Positions 26,480 to 37,997 are shown, counted from the stretch's first letter. The stretch is 40,000 bases of DNA from Rhizobiaceae bacterium CPCC 101076 (GCA_003347645.1 QDFX01000009.1:1-40000); one strand, 5' to 3'. Notes: a model not told the origin generated them from the letters alone. Made by a program: numbers and translations.

Positions 26480-27730
26480 ATGGCCCGCATCGTCATGAAG
26501 TTCGGCGGCACATCTGTCGCCAATATCGAGCGCATCCAGAACGTTGCGCGCCATGTGAAGCGTGAGGTCGACGCGGGCCATGAGGTCGCCGTCGTCGTCT
26601 CCGCGATGTCGGGCGTGACCAACCAGCTCGTCGCCTGGTGCCGGGAAGCGATGCCAAGCTACGACCATCGCGAATACGACGCGGTCGTGGCTTCGGGCGA
26701 GCAGGTCACCTCGGGTCTCCTCGCCATTGCGCTCCACAATCTCGGTATCGATGCCCGCTCCTATCAGGGCTGGCAGATCGCGTTGAAAACCGATTCGACG
26801 CACGGCTCGGCGCGCATCGCCGAGGTCGAGGGCGAGCAAATCGTCGCCGGCATGAAAAAGGGCCAAGTTGCTGTCATCGCCGGCTTCCAGGGCGTTTCGC
26901 CGGACGGCCGTATCTCGACGCTCGGCCGTGGCGGCTCGGACACCAGCGCTGTCGCGGTGGCGGCCGGCGTCCACGCGGATCGCTGCGACATCTATACCGA
27001 TGTGGACGGCGTCTACACGACCGATCCGCGCATCGTGCCCAAAGCCAGGCGCCTCGACCGCGTGGCGTTCGAGGAGATGCTCGAGATGGCGTCACTCGGC
27101 GCCAAAGTCCTTCAGGTGCGCTCGGTCGAGCTCGCCATGGTTCATAATGTCCGGGTGTTCGTGCGTTCGTCCTTCGACGCGCCCGACGCACCCCAGGTCG
27201 GCGTCGGCAATCTTCCGCCAGGCACCCTTATTTGCGACGAGGACGAGATCGTGGAACAGCAGGTCGTCACCGGCATCGCCTATTCGAAGGATGAGGCGCA
27301 GGTCACCCTGCGCGGGGTGCAGGACAAGCCGGGCGTCGCCGCCAGCCTGTTTGGCCCGCTCGCTGAGGCCAACATCAACGTCGACATGATCGTCCAGAAC
27401 ATCTCCGACGATGGCACGACGGACCTGACCTTTACGGTGCCGGTCGCCGATTACGATCACGCGATGGCCCTCCTGAAGTCTCTCGAGAAGAAGATCGGCT
27501 ACACCAAGCTCGACGGCGCCAAGGACGTGGTGAAGGTGTCGGTCGTCGGCATCGGCATGCGCAGCCATGCGGGCGTCGCGGCCAAGGCGTTTGCGGCTCT
27601 CGCCGAGCGCGGCATCAACATCCGCCTGATCGCGACGTCGGAGATCAAGATCTCCGTTCTGATAGACGACGCCTATACCGAGCTTGCCGTCCGGACTCTC
27701 CATTCAGTATACGGCTTGGATCAGGTCTGA
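26480..27730 (+). CDS. lysC: Aspartate kinase
   Basis: A 416-residue cytoplasmic kinase that phosphorylates aspartate, the first step towards lysine, methionine and threonine. The N-terminal kinase signature is K7-FGGTSVANIERI, with GFQGVSPDGRISTLGRGGSDTSAVAVAAG near 135-160 and TDVDGVYTTDPRIV near 175. Two ACT domains follow from about residue 265 (VTLRGVQDKPGVAASLFGPLAEANINVDMIVQ; KVSVVGIGMRSHAGVAAKAFAALAERGINIRLIATSEIK) and bind feedback effectors, probably lysine and/or threonine. The size is that of the monofunctional, short-linker class. ptsP begins 39 bases after its stop, so they are probably one transcript. Confidence 0.96.
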   Translation: MARIVMKFGGTSVANIERIQNVARHVKREVDAGHEVAVVVSAMSGVTNQLVAWCREAMPSYDHREYDAVVASGEQVTSGLLAIALHNLGIDARSYQGWQIALKTDSTHGSARIAEVEGEQIVAGMKKGQVAVIAGFQGVSPDGRISTLGRGGSDTSAVAVAAGVHADRCDIYTDVDGVYTTDPRIVPKARRLDRVAFEEMLEMASLGAKVLQVRSVELAMVHNVRVFVRSSFDAPDAPQVGVGNLPPGTLICDEDEIVEQQVVTGIAYSKDEAQVTLRGVQDKPGVAASLFGPLAEANINVDMIVQNISDDGTTDLTFTVPVADYDHAMALLKSLEKKIGYTKLDGAKDVVKVSVVGIGMRSHAGVAAKAFAALAERGINIRLIATSEIKISVLIDDAYTELAVRTLHSVYGLDQV

Positions 27731-27769
27731 CGGCTGGCGGAACGCGGCAGGAAACCCCATTCTCCCGCC

Positions 27770-30073
27770 ATGAGTGCTGAAGCGACACCCGCTTCGACCC
27801 GGAGAGAACCGACCATGCGAGGCGCGTACGGCGGCCCGCGCGTGCTCCTGCGTCGCCTCCGCGAGGTCATGGCGGAGCCCGTCACCGCCCAGGAAAAGCT
27901 GGACAGAATCGTCGTCCTCATCGCTGCCAACATGGTGGCGGAGGTGTGCTCGACCTATGTCCTGCGCGTCGATGGCGAGCTCGAACTCTACGCCACCGAA
28001 GGCCTGAACCCGGAAGCCGTCCACCAGACGACTATGGCGCGCGGCGAAGGCCTCGTCGGCCTCGTGGCGCGCCAGGCAGACGCGATCAACCTGTCCGACG
28101 CGCAGTCGCATCCGGCCTTCTCCTACAAACCGGAGACGGGCGAAGAGATCTATCATTCGTTCCTGGGCGTTCCGATCCTGCGCGCGGGCAATACGCTCGG
28201 CGTGCTCGTCGTACAGAACAAGGCGCATCGCACCTATTCGGACGAGGAGGTTGAAGCCCTCCAGACGACGGCCATGGTACTGGCCGAGATGATTGCGTCG
28301 GGCGAACTGTCCGCCATTGCCAGGCCAGGTGCCGAGCCGGCTGTTCGCCGCCCGTTGAACGCAACCGGTACGCCTCTTGCCGATGGAATAGGCCTTGGTC
28401 ATGTGGTTCTGCACGAGCCCCGCACCATGGCGACCGAGAATCTCATCGCCGAGGATCCGGCCAAGGAGGCCGATCGGCTGGATGAGGCGGTAGAAAAGCT
28501 CCGCGTTTCGCTGGACCAGCTTCTGTCTGAAGATCATGTCGCGCCCGCCGGGGAGCATCGCGAGGTGCTCGAGGCTTTCCGCATGTTCGCGAACGATCGC
28601 GGCTGGGCGCGGCGCATGCGCGAGGCGGTGCTGCAGGGCCTGACCGCCGAGGCCGCAGTCGAGCGCGTCCAGTCGGATACGCGCGCCCGGATGCTGCGGG
28701 CGACCGATCCCTATATCCGAGAGCGGCTGCACGATCTCGATGATCTCGCAAACCGGCTTCTGCGCGTCCTGACCGGGCGCGAGTCGGGCCCCGCGGCTGG
28801 GACGATGCCCGAGAACGCGATCCTTGTGGCGCGGACGATGGCTCCCGCGGCGCTGCTCGATTACGACCGCTCGCGCCTGCGCGGCCTCGTCATCGAGGAA
28901 GCCGGGCCGACGAGCCACGTCACCATCGTCGCCCGCGCGCTTGGCATCGCGACCGTCAGCCAGATTCCGAATATCGCCAGCCTCGTCGAGGCGGGCGATC
29001 CGATGATCGTCGACGGCAGTACGGGTGACGTCCATGTCCGTCCGCCGCAGGACGTCGAGAAATCATATGCGGACAAGGTCCGGCTTCGGGCACGACGCCA
29101 GGCGCAGTATCTCGCCCTTCGCGACGAGCCGTCGGAGACCAGGGACGGCACTCCGGTCAAGCTGATGATGAATGGCGGCCTGCTCGTCGACCTGCCCTAT
29201 GTGGCAGAGACTGGCGCGGCCGGCATCGGACTGTTCCGCACCGAGCTTCAGTTCATGGTGGCGCCGAGCCTGCCGCGTGCAGGCGAGCAGGAGGCGCTCT
29301 ATTCGGCGGTGCTCGATGCGGCCGGCGACAAGCCGGTCGTGTTCCGGACCCTCGATGTCGGCGGCGACAAGGTGCTGCCGTATATGCGCACCATCGACGA
29401 AGAGAACCCGGCTCTCGGCTGGCGCGCGATCCGTTTCGGTCTCGACCGGCCGGGTCTCCTTCGCTCGCAGGTCCGCGCAATGGCGCGCGCCGCAGCCGGA
29501 CGCGAGCTTCGGCTGATGTTCCCGATGATCTCGGCCGTGCACGAATACGACGACGCCAAGGACATCGTCGAAAAGGAGCTGACGCATCTGCGCAAATGGG
29601 GACACCAGCTTCCCGAGCGGATGCTGCTCGGCGCCATGGTGGAAGTGCCGTCGCTTCTCTTCGAGCTCGAGGAATTGCTGTCGAAGGTCGATTTCATTTC
29701 GATCGGCTCCAACGACTTGATCCAGTTCATGTACGCAGCTGATCGAGGCAATTCCCGCGTCGCCGATCGCTTCGACCCGCTCGGCACGTCGATGCTGCGG
29801 GTGTTCAAGACGGTCGCGGACGCCGCGATCAAGGCCGACAAGCCGGTGACGGTGTGCGGCGAGCTTGCATCGCGGCCGACGGGCGCCTTGGCTCTGGTCG
29901 GGCTCGGCTATCGGGCACTTTCGGTGTCATCCTCCTCCATCGGCGCGCTGAAGGCGATGCTGCGGCAGTCGACCCTCGCCGAAATCGAGGAGACGGTCGC
30001 CGCGATGATGGAAGGCTCAAAGCCGGCGCGCGCGCGGCTGGCCGAAATGGCCAAGGCCGCCGATCAGAATTGA
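27770..30073 (+). CDS. ptsP: Phosphoenolpyruvate-protein phosphotransferase, nitrogen PTS enzyme I
   Basis: A 767-residue enzyme I of the nitrogen phosphotransfer system that takes phosphate from PEP and passes it to NPr, then EIIA-Ntr, linking carbon/nitrogen status to potassium and polymer metabolism. An N-terminal GAF domain (about 25-170; glutamine sensing in other Alphaproteobacteria) is followed by the enzyme I N-domain, with the phosphorylated histidine H383 in [16 protein letters not shown], and the PEP-binding TIM barrel ([56 protein letters not shown]). NPr and EIIA genes are not in the window. Its TGA overlaps the ATG of prfA by one base. Confidence 0.96.
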   Translation: MSAEATPASTRREPTMRGAYGGPRVLLRRLREVMAEPVTAQEKLDRIVVLIAANMVAEVCSTYVLRVDGELELYATEGLNPEAVHQTTMARGEGLVGLVARQADAINLSDAQSHPAFSYKPETGEEIYHSFLGVPILRAGNTLGVLVVQNKAHRTYSDEEVEALQTTAMVLAEMIASGELSAIARPGAEPAVRRPLNATGTPLADGIGLGHVVLHEPRTMATENLIAEDPAKEADRLDEAVEKLRVSLDQLLSEDHVAPAGEHREVLEAFRMFANDRGWARRMREAVLQGLTAEAAVERVQSDTRARMLRATDPYIRERLHDLDDLANRLLRVLTGRESGPAAGTMPENAILVARTMAPAALLDYDRSRLRGLVIEEAGPTSHVTIVARALGIATVSQIPNIASLVEAGDPMIVDGSTGDVHVRPPQDVEKSYADKVRLRARRQAQYLALRDEPSETRDGTPVKLMMNGGLLVDLPYVAETGAAGIGLFRTELQFMVAPSLPRAGEQEALYSAVLDAAGDKPVVFRTLDVGGDKVLPYMRTIDEENPALGWRAIRFGLDRPGLLRSQVRAMARAAAGRELRLMFPMISAVHEYDDAKDIVEKELTHLRKWGHQLPERMLLGAMVEVPSLLFELEELLSKVDFISIGSNDLIQFMYAADRGNSRVADRFDPLGTSMLRVFKTVADAAIKADKPVTVCGELASRPTGALALVGLGYRALSVSSSSIGALKAMLRQSTLAEIEETVAAMMEGSKPARARLAEMAKAADQN

Positions 30074-31152
30074 TGCTGCCACTCGACAAGCTAGATGCAC
30101 TGGTCCGGCGCTTCGATTCGATCGAGGCGGAGATGGCGCACGGCAATCCCGACGGCGCGACCTTGATCGGCCTATCCCGCGAGCGATCCGAACTCGAACC
30201 GATCGTCGAGGCCGTTCTCGATTGGCGGAAGATGCGGAGCGAGGTGAACGATCTCCGCACGATGTCGGAGGATTCGGCGACCGATTCCGAGATGCGCGAT
30301 CTGGCGCGTGCCGAATATGACGAACTGGTCGGCAAGCTCGAAGAGGCCGAGCAGAACCTCCGCCTGCTGCTGCTGCCGAAGGACGCGGCGGACGAACGCG
30401 GCATCATCCTCGAAGTGCGCGCGGGCACGGGTGGCGACGAGGCGGCTCTGTTCGCGGGCGATCTGTTCCGGATGTACGAGCGCTACGCGCAGGGGCAGGG
30501 CTGGACGGTCGAGGTACTGTCGGCGAGCGAAGGCACGGCCGGCGGCTTCAAGGAAATCATCGGCTCGGTTTCGGGCAGGGGCGTCTACGCCAAGCTGAAA
30601 TTCGAATCGGGCGTGCACCGCGTCCAGCGCGTGCCCTCGACCGAGACGCAGGGGCGCATCCACACCTCCGCGGCGACCGTGGCGGTGCTGCCGGAGGCTG
30701 AAGAGGTCGATATCGATATCCGTGACGCGGATCTTCGGATCGACGTCTACCGGGCGCAGGGGGCCGGTGGCCAGCACGTCAACAAGACGGAATCGGCCGT
30801 CCGCATCACCCATATCCCGTCGGGCGTCGTAGTCGCGGTGCAGGACGAGCGCTCCCAGCACAAGAACAAGGCGCGCGCGATGTCGATGCTGCGCGCCCGG
30901 CTGTTCGACCAGCAGCGAGAGGCGCTCGATTCGGCCCGGGCGGCCGACCGCAAGGGCCAAGTAGGGTCGGGGGATCGCTCCGAACGAATCCGGACCTATA
31001 ATTTCCCTCAAGGTCGGATCACCGATCACCGGATCGGGCTGACGCTCTACAATCTGCCCGAGATCATCGAAGGCACGGGACTCGGCCAGGTGGTCGATGC
31101 ACTCGTGGCCGAACATCAGGCACGGCTGCTGGCCGCGGAGGAAGCGGGATGA
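30073..31152 (+). CDS. prfA: Peptide chain release factor 1
   Basis: A 359-residue class I release factor that reads UAG and UAA stop codons. The catalytic loop is G232-G233-Q234 in [38 protein letters not shown] lies near residue 118, and the N-terminal coiled domain spans about 1-100; the anticodon-mimic loop near 185-190 is in the GVHRVQRVP segment. The frame is open far upstream inside ptsP, but ATG 30073 ([18 protein letters not shown]) is the normal RF1 start and overlaps the ptsP stop in TGATG. The stop overlaps prmC in an ATGA. Coupling with its own methylase gene is the expected arrangement. Confidence 0.97.
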   Translation: MLPLDKLDALVRRFDSIEAEMAHGNPDGATLIGLSRERSELEPIVEAVLDWRKMRSEVNDLRTMSEDSATDSEMRDLARAEYDELVGKLEEAEQNLRLLLLPKDAADERGIILEVRAGTGGDEAALFAGDLFRMYERYAQGQGWTVEVLSASEGTAGGFKEIIGSVSGRGVYAKLKFESGVHRVQRVPSTETQGRIHTSAATVAVLPEAEEVDIDIRDADLRIDVYRAQGAGGQHVNKTESAVRITHIPSGVVVAVQDERSQHKNKARAMSMLRARLFDQQREALDSARAADRKGQVGSGDRSERIRTYNFPQGRITDHRIGLTLYNLPEIIEGTGLGQVVDALVAEHQARLLAAEEAG

Positions 31153-31991
31153 GAACCCGGCGCGATGTCCTTGCCGATGCCGTCGAACGGCTCCGCATGG
31201 CGCGCAGGGACACGCCCGAACTGGACGCGCGCGTTCTCCTGAAGGAAGCGCTGAAGCTCAGCGATACCGACGTCATCACGAAACTCGACGACCCGGCCTC
31301 GCCGGAAGGTGTGGTGGCATTCAATTGCATGGTGGCGCGTCGCGTACGCGGCGAGCCCGTGGCGCGGATTATCGGACATCGCGAGTTCTGGGGAATGCGA
31401 TTCGATCTCGGGCCGGAGACCCTCGTGCCGAGGCCCGACACCGAGATTCTGGTCGAATCCGCGCTCGCGGCATTCCGTCGCGCCCCACCCAAGAGGGTTC
31501 TCGATCTCGGCACGGGTACCGGCTGCATCCTGATCTCGGTGCTGAGCGAATTCCCGGAAGCGGCGGGTGTCGGAGTCGACAAGTCCGAGCGCGCGACGGC
31601 AGTCGCGCGAAAGAACGCGGAGCGGCTCGGCATGAATGGTCGGGCGCGGTTCGTGGTCGGCGACTGGGCCTCTTCGCTCGACGGGCGTTTCGATCTGATC
31701 GTGTCCAATCCCCCTTACATCGCCAGAGGGAAAATCGCCGATCTCGACGTTGAGGTGTCGGTACATGATCCGCACCTGGCGCTGGATGGCGGCAGCGACG
31801 GACTCCATGCCTACCGCCGTGTCGCCGAGGAATCGGCGAGGCTTCTCCCGGAGGGCGGCGTCGTCATCGTCGAACTCGGCGAGGGGCAGGAGAAGGACGT
31901 CGCGTCGATCATGCGCGAGGCGGGGCTGAAACCGGAAAAGGCGGCGCCCGATTTGGCCGGGATACCGCGGGCCCTTGCGGCGCTCCGATAA
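31149..31991 (+). CDS. prmC: Release factor glutamine methyltransferase
   Basis: A 280-residue methyltransferase that methylates the glutamine of the GGQ loop in RF1 and RF2. The N-terminal helical domain (1-80) recognises release factor. [13 protein letters not shown] lies near 93-102, the SAM motif is [19 protein letters not shown] (116-134), and the catalytic N187-PPY190 is in [31 protein letters not shown] and the ending ALAALR are typical. It overlaps the end of prfA by four bases, so enzyme and substrate are translated together. Confidence 0.96.
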   Translation: MRTRRDVLADAVERLRMARRDTPELDARVLLKEALKLSDTDVITKLDDPASPEGVVAFNCMVARRVRGEPVARIIGHREFWGMRFDLGPETLVPRPDTEILVESALAAFRRAPPKRVLDLGTGTGCILISVLSEFPEAAGVGVDKSERATAVARKNAERLGMNGRARFVVGDWASSLDGRFDLIVSNPPYIARGKIADLDVEVSVHDPHLALDGGSDGLHAYRRVAEESARLLPEGGVVIVELGEGQEKDVASIMREAGLKPEKAAPDLAGIPRALAALR

Positions 31992-32317
31992 ATACCTACT
32001 TGGAAATCAGGGAATGAGGGTTTAGGTTCAATCCCAATAGAGAACCGATGACGTGCCAGAGCGAACGATCCGCCGGCTGCGTGACTACCCGGGAAGCCGG
32101 GCACGGTTCTAGACACATGTCGCACATCGTTGATCGTCAGAGCCTATGTGGCTTCGAAGCGGGATGAGCGGCAGAGGTTCGCAAAGGGGCCTGCGAATCT
32201 AACATGAATTCCGGCGACTTTTAGTGGGTCGTCACGTGCCGCCCGAGGGCGGCCGTCGGCTGCCACTCAAGGCCACCGGATTGTTGGGGCACGCTTACAG
32301 CAAAGATTTGAGACGCC
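31992..32317 (+). promoter_or_regulatory. Non-coding leader of the DUF4167 gene with several stable hairpins
   Basis: No gene is visible in these 326 bases. Three inverted-repeat structures stand out. (1) 32041-32110: AGAAC/GTTCT and, after a 6-base bulge, CGTGCC/GGCACG enclose a small CCCGG/CCGGG hairpin (32088-32101). (2) 32175-32200: a 9-bp stem with one G-U pair. (3) 32235-32293: CGTGCC (32235-32240) can pair with GGCACG (32288-32293) around a 7-bp hairpin (32248-32254 with 32258-32264), or alternatively 32238-32243 pairs with 32248-32253; the two states exclude each other. The last stem ends 24 bases before the DUF4167 ATG. It could be a regulatory leader or a small RNA. I recognise no known Rfam family. 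Confidence 0.45.
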
Positions 32318-33184
32318 ATGAGGCCAGGTCAGCAGCATCAGCAGAAGCGTATGCGCGGTCGTAACAACAACAACAACCGCAAGGGTCCGAATCCGCTCTC
32401 CAGGAGCTACGAGTCCAACGGACCGGACGTGAAGATCCGCGGCACCGCCGCACATATCGCCGACAAATACGTACAGCTCGCCCGTGACGCGCAGTCGTCC
32501 GGGGATCCCGTCGCCGCGGAGAACTATCTCCAGCACGCCGAGCACTATTATCGCATCCTCGCCGCGGCCCAGCCGCAGTTCCAGACGCATCCCGGCTTCG
32601 TCCGTGCCGACGACGAGTCGCGCGATGAGGATTACGAGGGCGAAGAGGGTGGCGACGGCGGCGAGGGCGGCCAGAACGGGTATCAGCCGATGCCGGTCAA
32701 CGCGCCGCAGCCCTACGCCAACGGGCAGAACCAGCCACGCGAAGGCCGTGAGAACGGCAACCGCGAGGGCCGCGAGAACAACAATTATCGCGAACAGCGT
32801 GAGCCGCGCGGCGACGACAATCGCGAAGGTGGCCAGAACCGCGAGGCCGGTCAGAACCGCGAGGGTGGCCAGCCGCGCGGGGAGTTCCGCGAAGGCGGAC
32901 GCCGTCGCGAGCGTCCGCGCCGCGACTTCGACCAGCGCCAGCCGGCCAACGGCGAGGAGACCGGCGCTGCTCTGCCGGCCTTCATCACCGGCGGCCAGCC
33001 GGTGGCCCCCGTAGCGGCGCAGGCCGACCAGACCGATCAGGTCGAGGAAAGCGGTGCGCCGGCCGACGAGCAGAGCGGTGAGGGCTACGGCCGTCGCCGT
33101 CGCCGTTACGGCCGCTATGGCCGCGGCGGCGCCGAGCAGGGCGAAGCGCCGGCGGCGGAACCCGAGGTCGCTCCCGGCGAGTGA
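32318..33184 (+). CDS. DUF4167 domain protein with Arg/Asn/Gly-rich low-complexity region
   Basis: A 288-residue protein. The N-terminal DUF4167 domain (about 1-90) contains MRGRNNNNNRKGPNPLSRSY, the helix DVKIRGTAAHIADKYVQLAR and AAENYLQHAEHYYRIL. The rest is disordered: an acidic Gly/Glu stretch (about 95-125), then repeats of the REGREN/NREGGQ type rich in Arg, Asn, Gln and Gly (about 145-195), and a C-terminal part with YGRRRRRYGRYGRGG. Such RGG/asparagine-rich tails often bind RNA or drive condensation, but no function is established for DUF4167. It follows prmC across a long structured leader and ends at a strong terminator. Confidence 0.9.
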   Translation: MRPGQQHQQKRMRGRNNNNNRKGPNPLSRSYESNGPDVKIRGTAAHIADKYVQLARDAQSSGDPVAAENYLQHAEHYYRILAAAQPQFQTHPGFVRADDESRDEDYEGEEGGDGGEGGQNGYQPMPVNAPQPYANGQNQPREGRENGNREGRENNNYREQREPRGDDNREGGQNREAGQNREGGQPRGEFREGGRRRERPRRDFDQRQPANGEETGAALPAFITGGQPVAPVAAQADQTDQVEESGAPADEQSGEGYGRRRRRYGRYGRGGAEQGEAPAAEPEVAPGE

Positions 33185-33207
33185 TCGCCGGATAACCAAT
33201 CAGTTAG

Positions 33208-33237
33208 AAGGCGCGGCAGATGATGCCGCGCCTTTTT
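33208..33237 (+). terminator. Rho-independent terminator after the DUF4167 gene
   Basis: A perfect 11-bp GC-rich stem (33208-33218 with 33224-33234), loop GATGA, continues into a run of five T. It lies 24 bases beyond the DUF4167 stop. The ATG codons at 33220 and 33223 fall inside it, which argues that the next gene starts later, at GTG 33256. Confidence 0.9.
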
Positions 33238-33255
33238 CACGTCCAAGAGCGGCCG

Positions 33256-33888
33256 GTGCTTCGCAGGCTCATCAAACTCGCAGTCATCCTTGCGATCTTC
33301 GCGGCACCGGTCGCGACGCTCGTCGTCACCTACCGGGCCTTCGCGCATTTCGCGCGGATCGAGGCTCGCGAACGGCGGATGTGGGGTGGGTCCAACGCGA
33401 TCAAGCATGCTTTCGCGGCGTCGGAGACCTATACGCGCCTGAACCTCATCTTCTCCGACGAGACGAGCCGCCGACTCGCGCTCGACCTTGGCGAATGGAA
33501 CGAGCGGGGCGAGGCCTATATCGCGCATGAGCCGGACATCCAGTCCGAGTCCTATAAGGACATGCGTAACAACATCTACGGAGTCGCCGGGGCGTTCTGG
33601 CTGAAGGACGGCTACGGCATCACCGATTCCCAGACCCGGCTGAGGCTGGCGGGATATCTGGCGGCGCGGAGGGAATTGTATTTCTACGCCGGGGACCGAC
33701 GCGTCCCTCAACTGCCGGAAACCGTGGATGCCGAGGCGGCGATCGCGGCCATCGAGAAGGACGAGGCCGCGCTGCAGGCGAGTTCCTTCGCCTATCTCGA
33801 TCAGCACCGCGACCAGATCGAGAAGGATCTCGGCCTGGTCAGTCGAGAAGCCGGACCACATCTCCAGCCTTCATCGTTCCCGCGGTGA
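33256..33888 (+). CDS. Hypothetical membrane-anchored protein
   Basis: I do not recognise this 210-residue protein. It starts with a short basic head and a single hydrophobic helix (LIKLAVILAIFAAPVATLVVT, about residues 5-25), so it is probably an inner-membrane-anchored periplasmic protein or has an uncleaved signal. The rest is charged and largely helical, with AFAASETYTRLNLIF, DIQSESYKDMRNNIYGVAGAFWL and EAAIAAIEKDEAALQAS. GTG 33256 is preferred because an AAGAG ribosome site lies 7 bases upstream and earlier ATGs are inside a terminator stem. Its last 50 bases overlap the convergent MOSC gene, so the extreme C-terminus may be a run-on. Confidence 0.7.
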   Translation: MLRRLIKLAVILAIFAAPVATLVVTYRAFAHFARIEARERRMWGGSNAIKHAFAASETYTRLNLIFSDETSRRLALDLGEWNERGEAYIAHEPDIQSESYKDMRNNIYGVAGAFWLKDGYGITDSQTRLRLAGYLAARRELYFYAGDRRVPQLPETVDAEAAIAAIEKDEAALQASSFAYLDQHRDQIEKDLGLVSREAGPHLQPSSFPR

Positions 33889-34594
33889 CCACCTCGGCAT
33901 AAATGCCGCAATCCATGTCGCCGCGATTGGCGCGGATCGTTCCCATGATGTCGAGATCGCGGACGCCGCGCGCCGGATCGACATGGGTAGCCAAGCAGCG
34001 CTGGATCGTCTTCCGGACCGTGAAGGTCGCCTGATCACCGACCTGGAACGTACGACCGACCCAGGTCGCTTCCTCCCACGCCCGAAGCCCCGACAGATGG
34101 ACGTTGCCGCGAAAGCGGATGGGGTCGACCTCGGTTCCGAGGATACGGCCGAGATCGGCGGCGCTTTCGAGATTGATGAAGGAGATCACCCGGTTCGGGA
34201 CGTCCGAGAAGCTGTGCCCGGGCGTCGACAGTACCTTCAGCGGACCACGCTGCTCCTCGGCCATGTAGTCGGCGAGATAGGTCTCGATCGCGACGCGGCC
34301 CGCTTCCTCGTCGAGATCGGCCGTGATCGTGCCGTTTCCGCCCGAGATCGTCACCGTGCCGGCCGTTTCGTCGAAGCTGGCGTGAAGCCGGGCGAGCTTC
34401 GGGTTCTTCATCCAGCAGAGGAACTTGATCTTCGGAAACCACGACGGTGCATCGGGCTCGAATCCGGAGGGACCATTCTCGACCGCGTATTTGCGATCTG
34501 CGGGCAGAGTTTCACCCGGCAAAACGTCGACGCTTTGCAATGGGTCTGGTGATAGCCCCTTCACCGGATAGCGGTAGATTTCCTCGACGTGCAT
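33839..34594 (-). CDS. MOSC domain protein, YcbX/mARC-like
   Basis: A 251-residue protein with an N-terminal MOSC_N beta-barrel (MHVEEIYRYPVKGLSPDPLQSVDVLPGETLPADRKYAV) and a C-terminal MOSC domain (about 110-250: RVISFINLESAADLG, DPIRFRGNVHLSGLRAWEE). C200 in TIQRCLATHVDP is the family cysteine expected to coordinate molybdenum cofactor. Related enzymes reduce N-hydroxylated compounds or take part in sulfur transfer. No 2Fe-2S domain is fused, so an electron partner must come from elsewhere. ATG 34594 has AGGAAGG 6 bases upstream, better than the earlier frame start. It is divergent from clpB and overlaps the upstream hypothetical gene tail-to-tail by 50 bases. Confidence 0.88.
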   Translation of the reverse strand: MHVEEIYRYPVKGLSPDPLQSVDVLPGETLPADRKYAVENGPSGFEPDAPSWFPKIKFLCWMKNPKLARLHASFDETAGTVTISGGNGTITADLDEEAGRVAIETYLADYMAEEQRGPLKVLSTPGHSFSDVPNRVISFINLESAADLGRILGTEVDPIRFRGNVHLSGLRAWEEATWVGRTFQVGDQATFTVRKTIQRCLATHVDPARGVRDLDIMGTIRANRGDMDCGIYAEVVTAGTMKAGDVVRLLD

Positions 34595-34793
34595 GCTGGC
34601 CTTCCTGTTTCGGGGACACAAAATCATCCGAAGTGGTGGCGGGCAACCCTTGTGTGGCTGAACGGCAACACTACCTTCGGCAACAACGGCGGCCTTTCGA
34701 GGCGCCGAAGATCGCGGGGCCGCAAGGTTCGTGATCGGGATCCATGCGACGCTGCCGGGCTTCGGGAAAGACGGTGGCGGGAGGGAGAACTAA

Positions 34794-37424
<2,631 letters not shown>

Positions 37425-37432
37425 AGCGTTTG

Positions 37433-37487
37433 CCTTTCCCGATGGGGAGGCCGAGTCGCGGCGGCAACCGCGAACCGGGTGAGGGGG
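37433..37487 (-). repeat. Double-hairpin intergenic repeat, family B, inverted copy
   Basis: Read on the minus strand, it begins CCCCTCACCC, contains a GC-rich hairpin and ends CTCCCCATCGGGAAAGG, the same order of parts as the copies at 37513-37569 and 25559-25616 but more diverged. It lies in inverse orientation to the next copy, 26 bases away, right after the clpB stop. Confidence 0.6.
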
Positions 37488-37512
37488 CAGGAACCTATCG
37501 ACAGGGCGTACC

Positions 37513-37569
37513 CCTCACCCCGCTCGAACCTTCCGGTTCGAGTCGCTTTCTCCTCCCCACGGGAGAGGG
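37513..37569 (+). repeat. Double-hairpin intergenic repeat, family B, copy 2
   Basis: CCTCACCCC is followed by hairpin CTCGAACC/GGTTCGAG and by CTCCCC-ACGGGAGAGGG. Paired base changes relative to 25559-25616 (CGAAGCC/GGCTTCG versus CGAACC/GGTTCG) keep the first stem intact. The 168-base gap between clpB and the haemoglobin gene is almost filled by this repeat and its inverted partner. Confidence 0.75.
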
Positions 37570-37592
37570 AAGAATTGGAAATTGAGGCAATC

Positions 37593-37997
37593 ATGATCGA
37601 ACCCGTTCCCGGCATTGGCGAAGACGATATCAGGCGTCTCGTGCACACCTTCTACGGGCGTGTACGCGAGGACGACCTGATCGGGCCCGTGTTCAACGAG
37701 AAGGTCGAGGACTGGGATCACCACCTCGCGACGCTCTGCGATTTCTGGTCGTCGCTCGCCCTGCGGTCCGGCCGCTATCAGGGGCGTCCGATGCGGGCGC
37801 ATCTCTTGCTGCCGATCCGGGAACAGCATTTCGACCGCTGGCTCGATCTGTTCGAGACGACCGCGCGGGAGGTGCTGCCCGCCGAGGCGGCTCCCGCCTT
37901 CATTCACCGGGCGCGGCAGATCGCGGACAGTTTCGAGTTCGGCGTGGCAACGCAGCGGGGCGAGCTGGCGCGGCCGCGGCATGTGAATAGGGCGTAG
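37593..37997 (+). CDS. Group III truncated haemoglobin
   Basis: A 134-residue cytoplasmic haem protein of the truncated globin superfamily, group III. The B-helix motif FYGRVREDDLIGPVFNEKV (Y21 near the B10 position), W41-DHHLATLCDFWSS, and RYQGRPMRAH70 with the proximal histidine are characteristic, followed by FDRWLDLFETTAREVL and FIHRARQIADSFEFG. Members bind O2 or NO and may protect respiration or detoxify NO; the exact role here is unknown. The frame is open upstream into repeat DNA; ATG 37593 is chosen, with GAGG 6 bases upstream. TTG 37575 would add six residues. Confidence 0.92.
   Translation: MIEPVPGIGEDDIRRLVHTFYGRVREDDLIGPVFNEKVEDWDHHLATLCDFWSSLALRSGRYQGRPMRAHLLLPIREQHFDRWLDLFETTAREVLPAEAAPAFIHRARQIADSFEFGVATQRGELARPRHVNRA

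Noticed and set aside
31992-32317. RNase P RNA, tmRNA, 6S RNA or SRP RNA in the long gap before the DUF4167 gene
   Set aside because: None of the conserved cores of those RNAs that I can recall is visible; the structures seen fit a leader or an unknown small RNA better.
32267-33199. Minus-strand frame giving a very hydrophobic Ala/Val/Leu-rich protein opposite the DUF4167 gene
   Set aside because: It is the antisense reading of Arg/Asn/Gly-rich codons, which yields artificial hydrophobic residues. The plus strand has a recognisable DUF4167 domain and its own terminator.
34649-34675. Possible sigma-32 promoter upstream of clpB (CTTGTG ... CTACCT)
   Set aside because: Only CTTG fits the -35 well and the -10 is far from consensus. 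Heat control is likely from family knowledge, but this site is not supported strongly enough to list.
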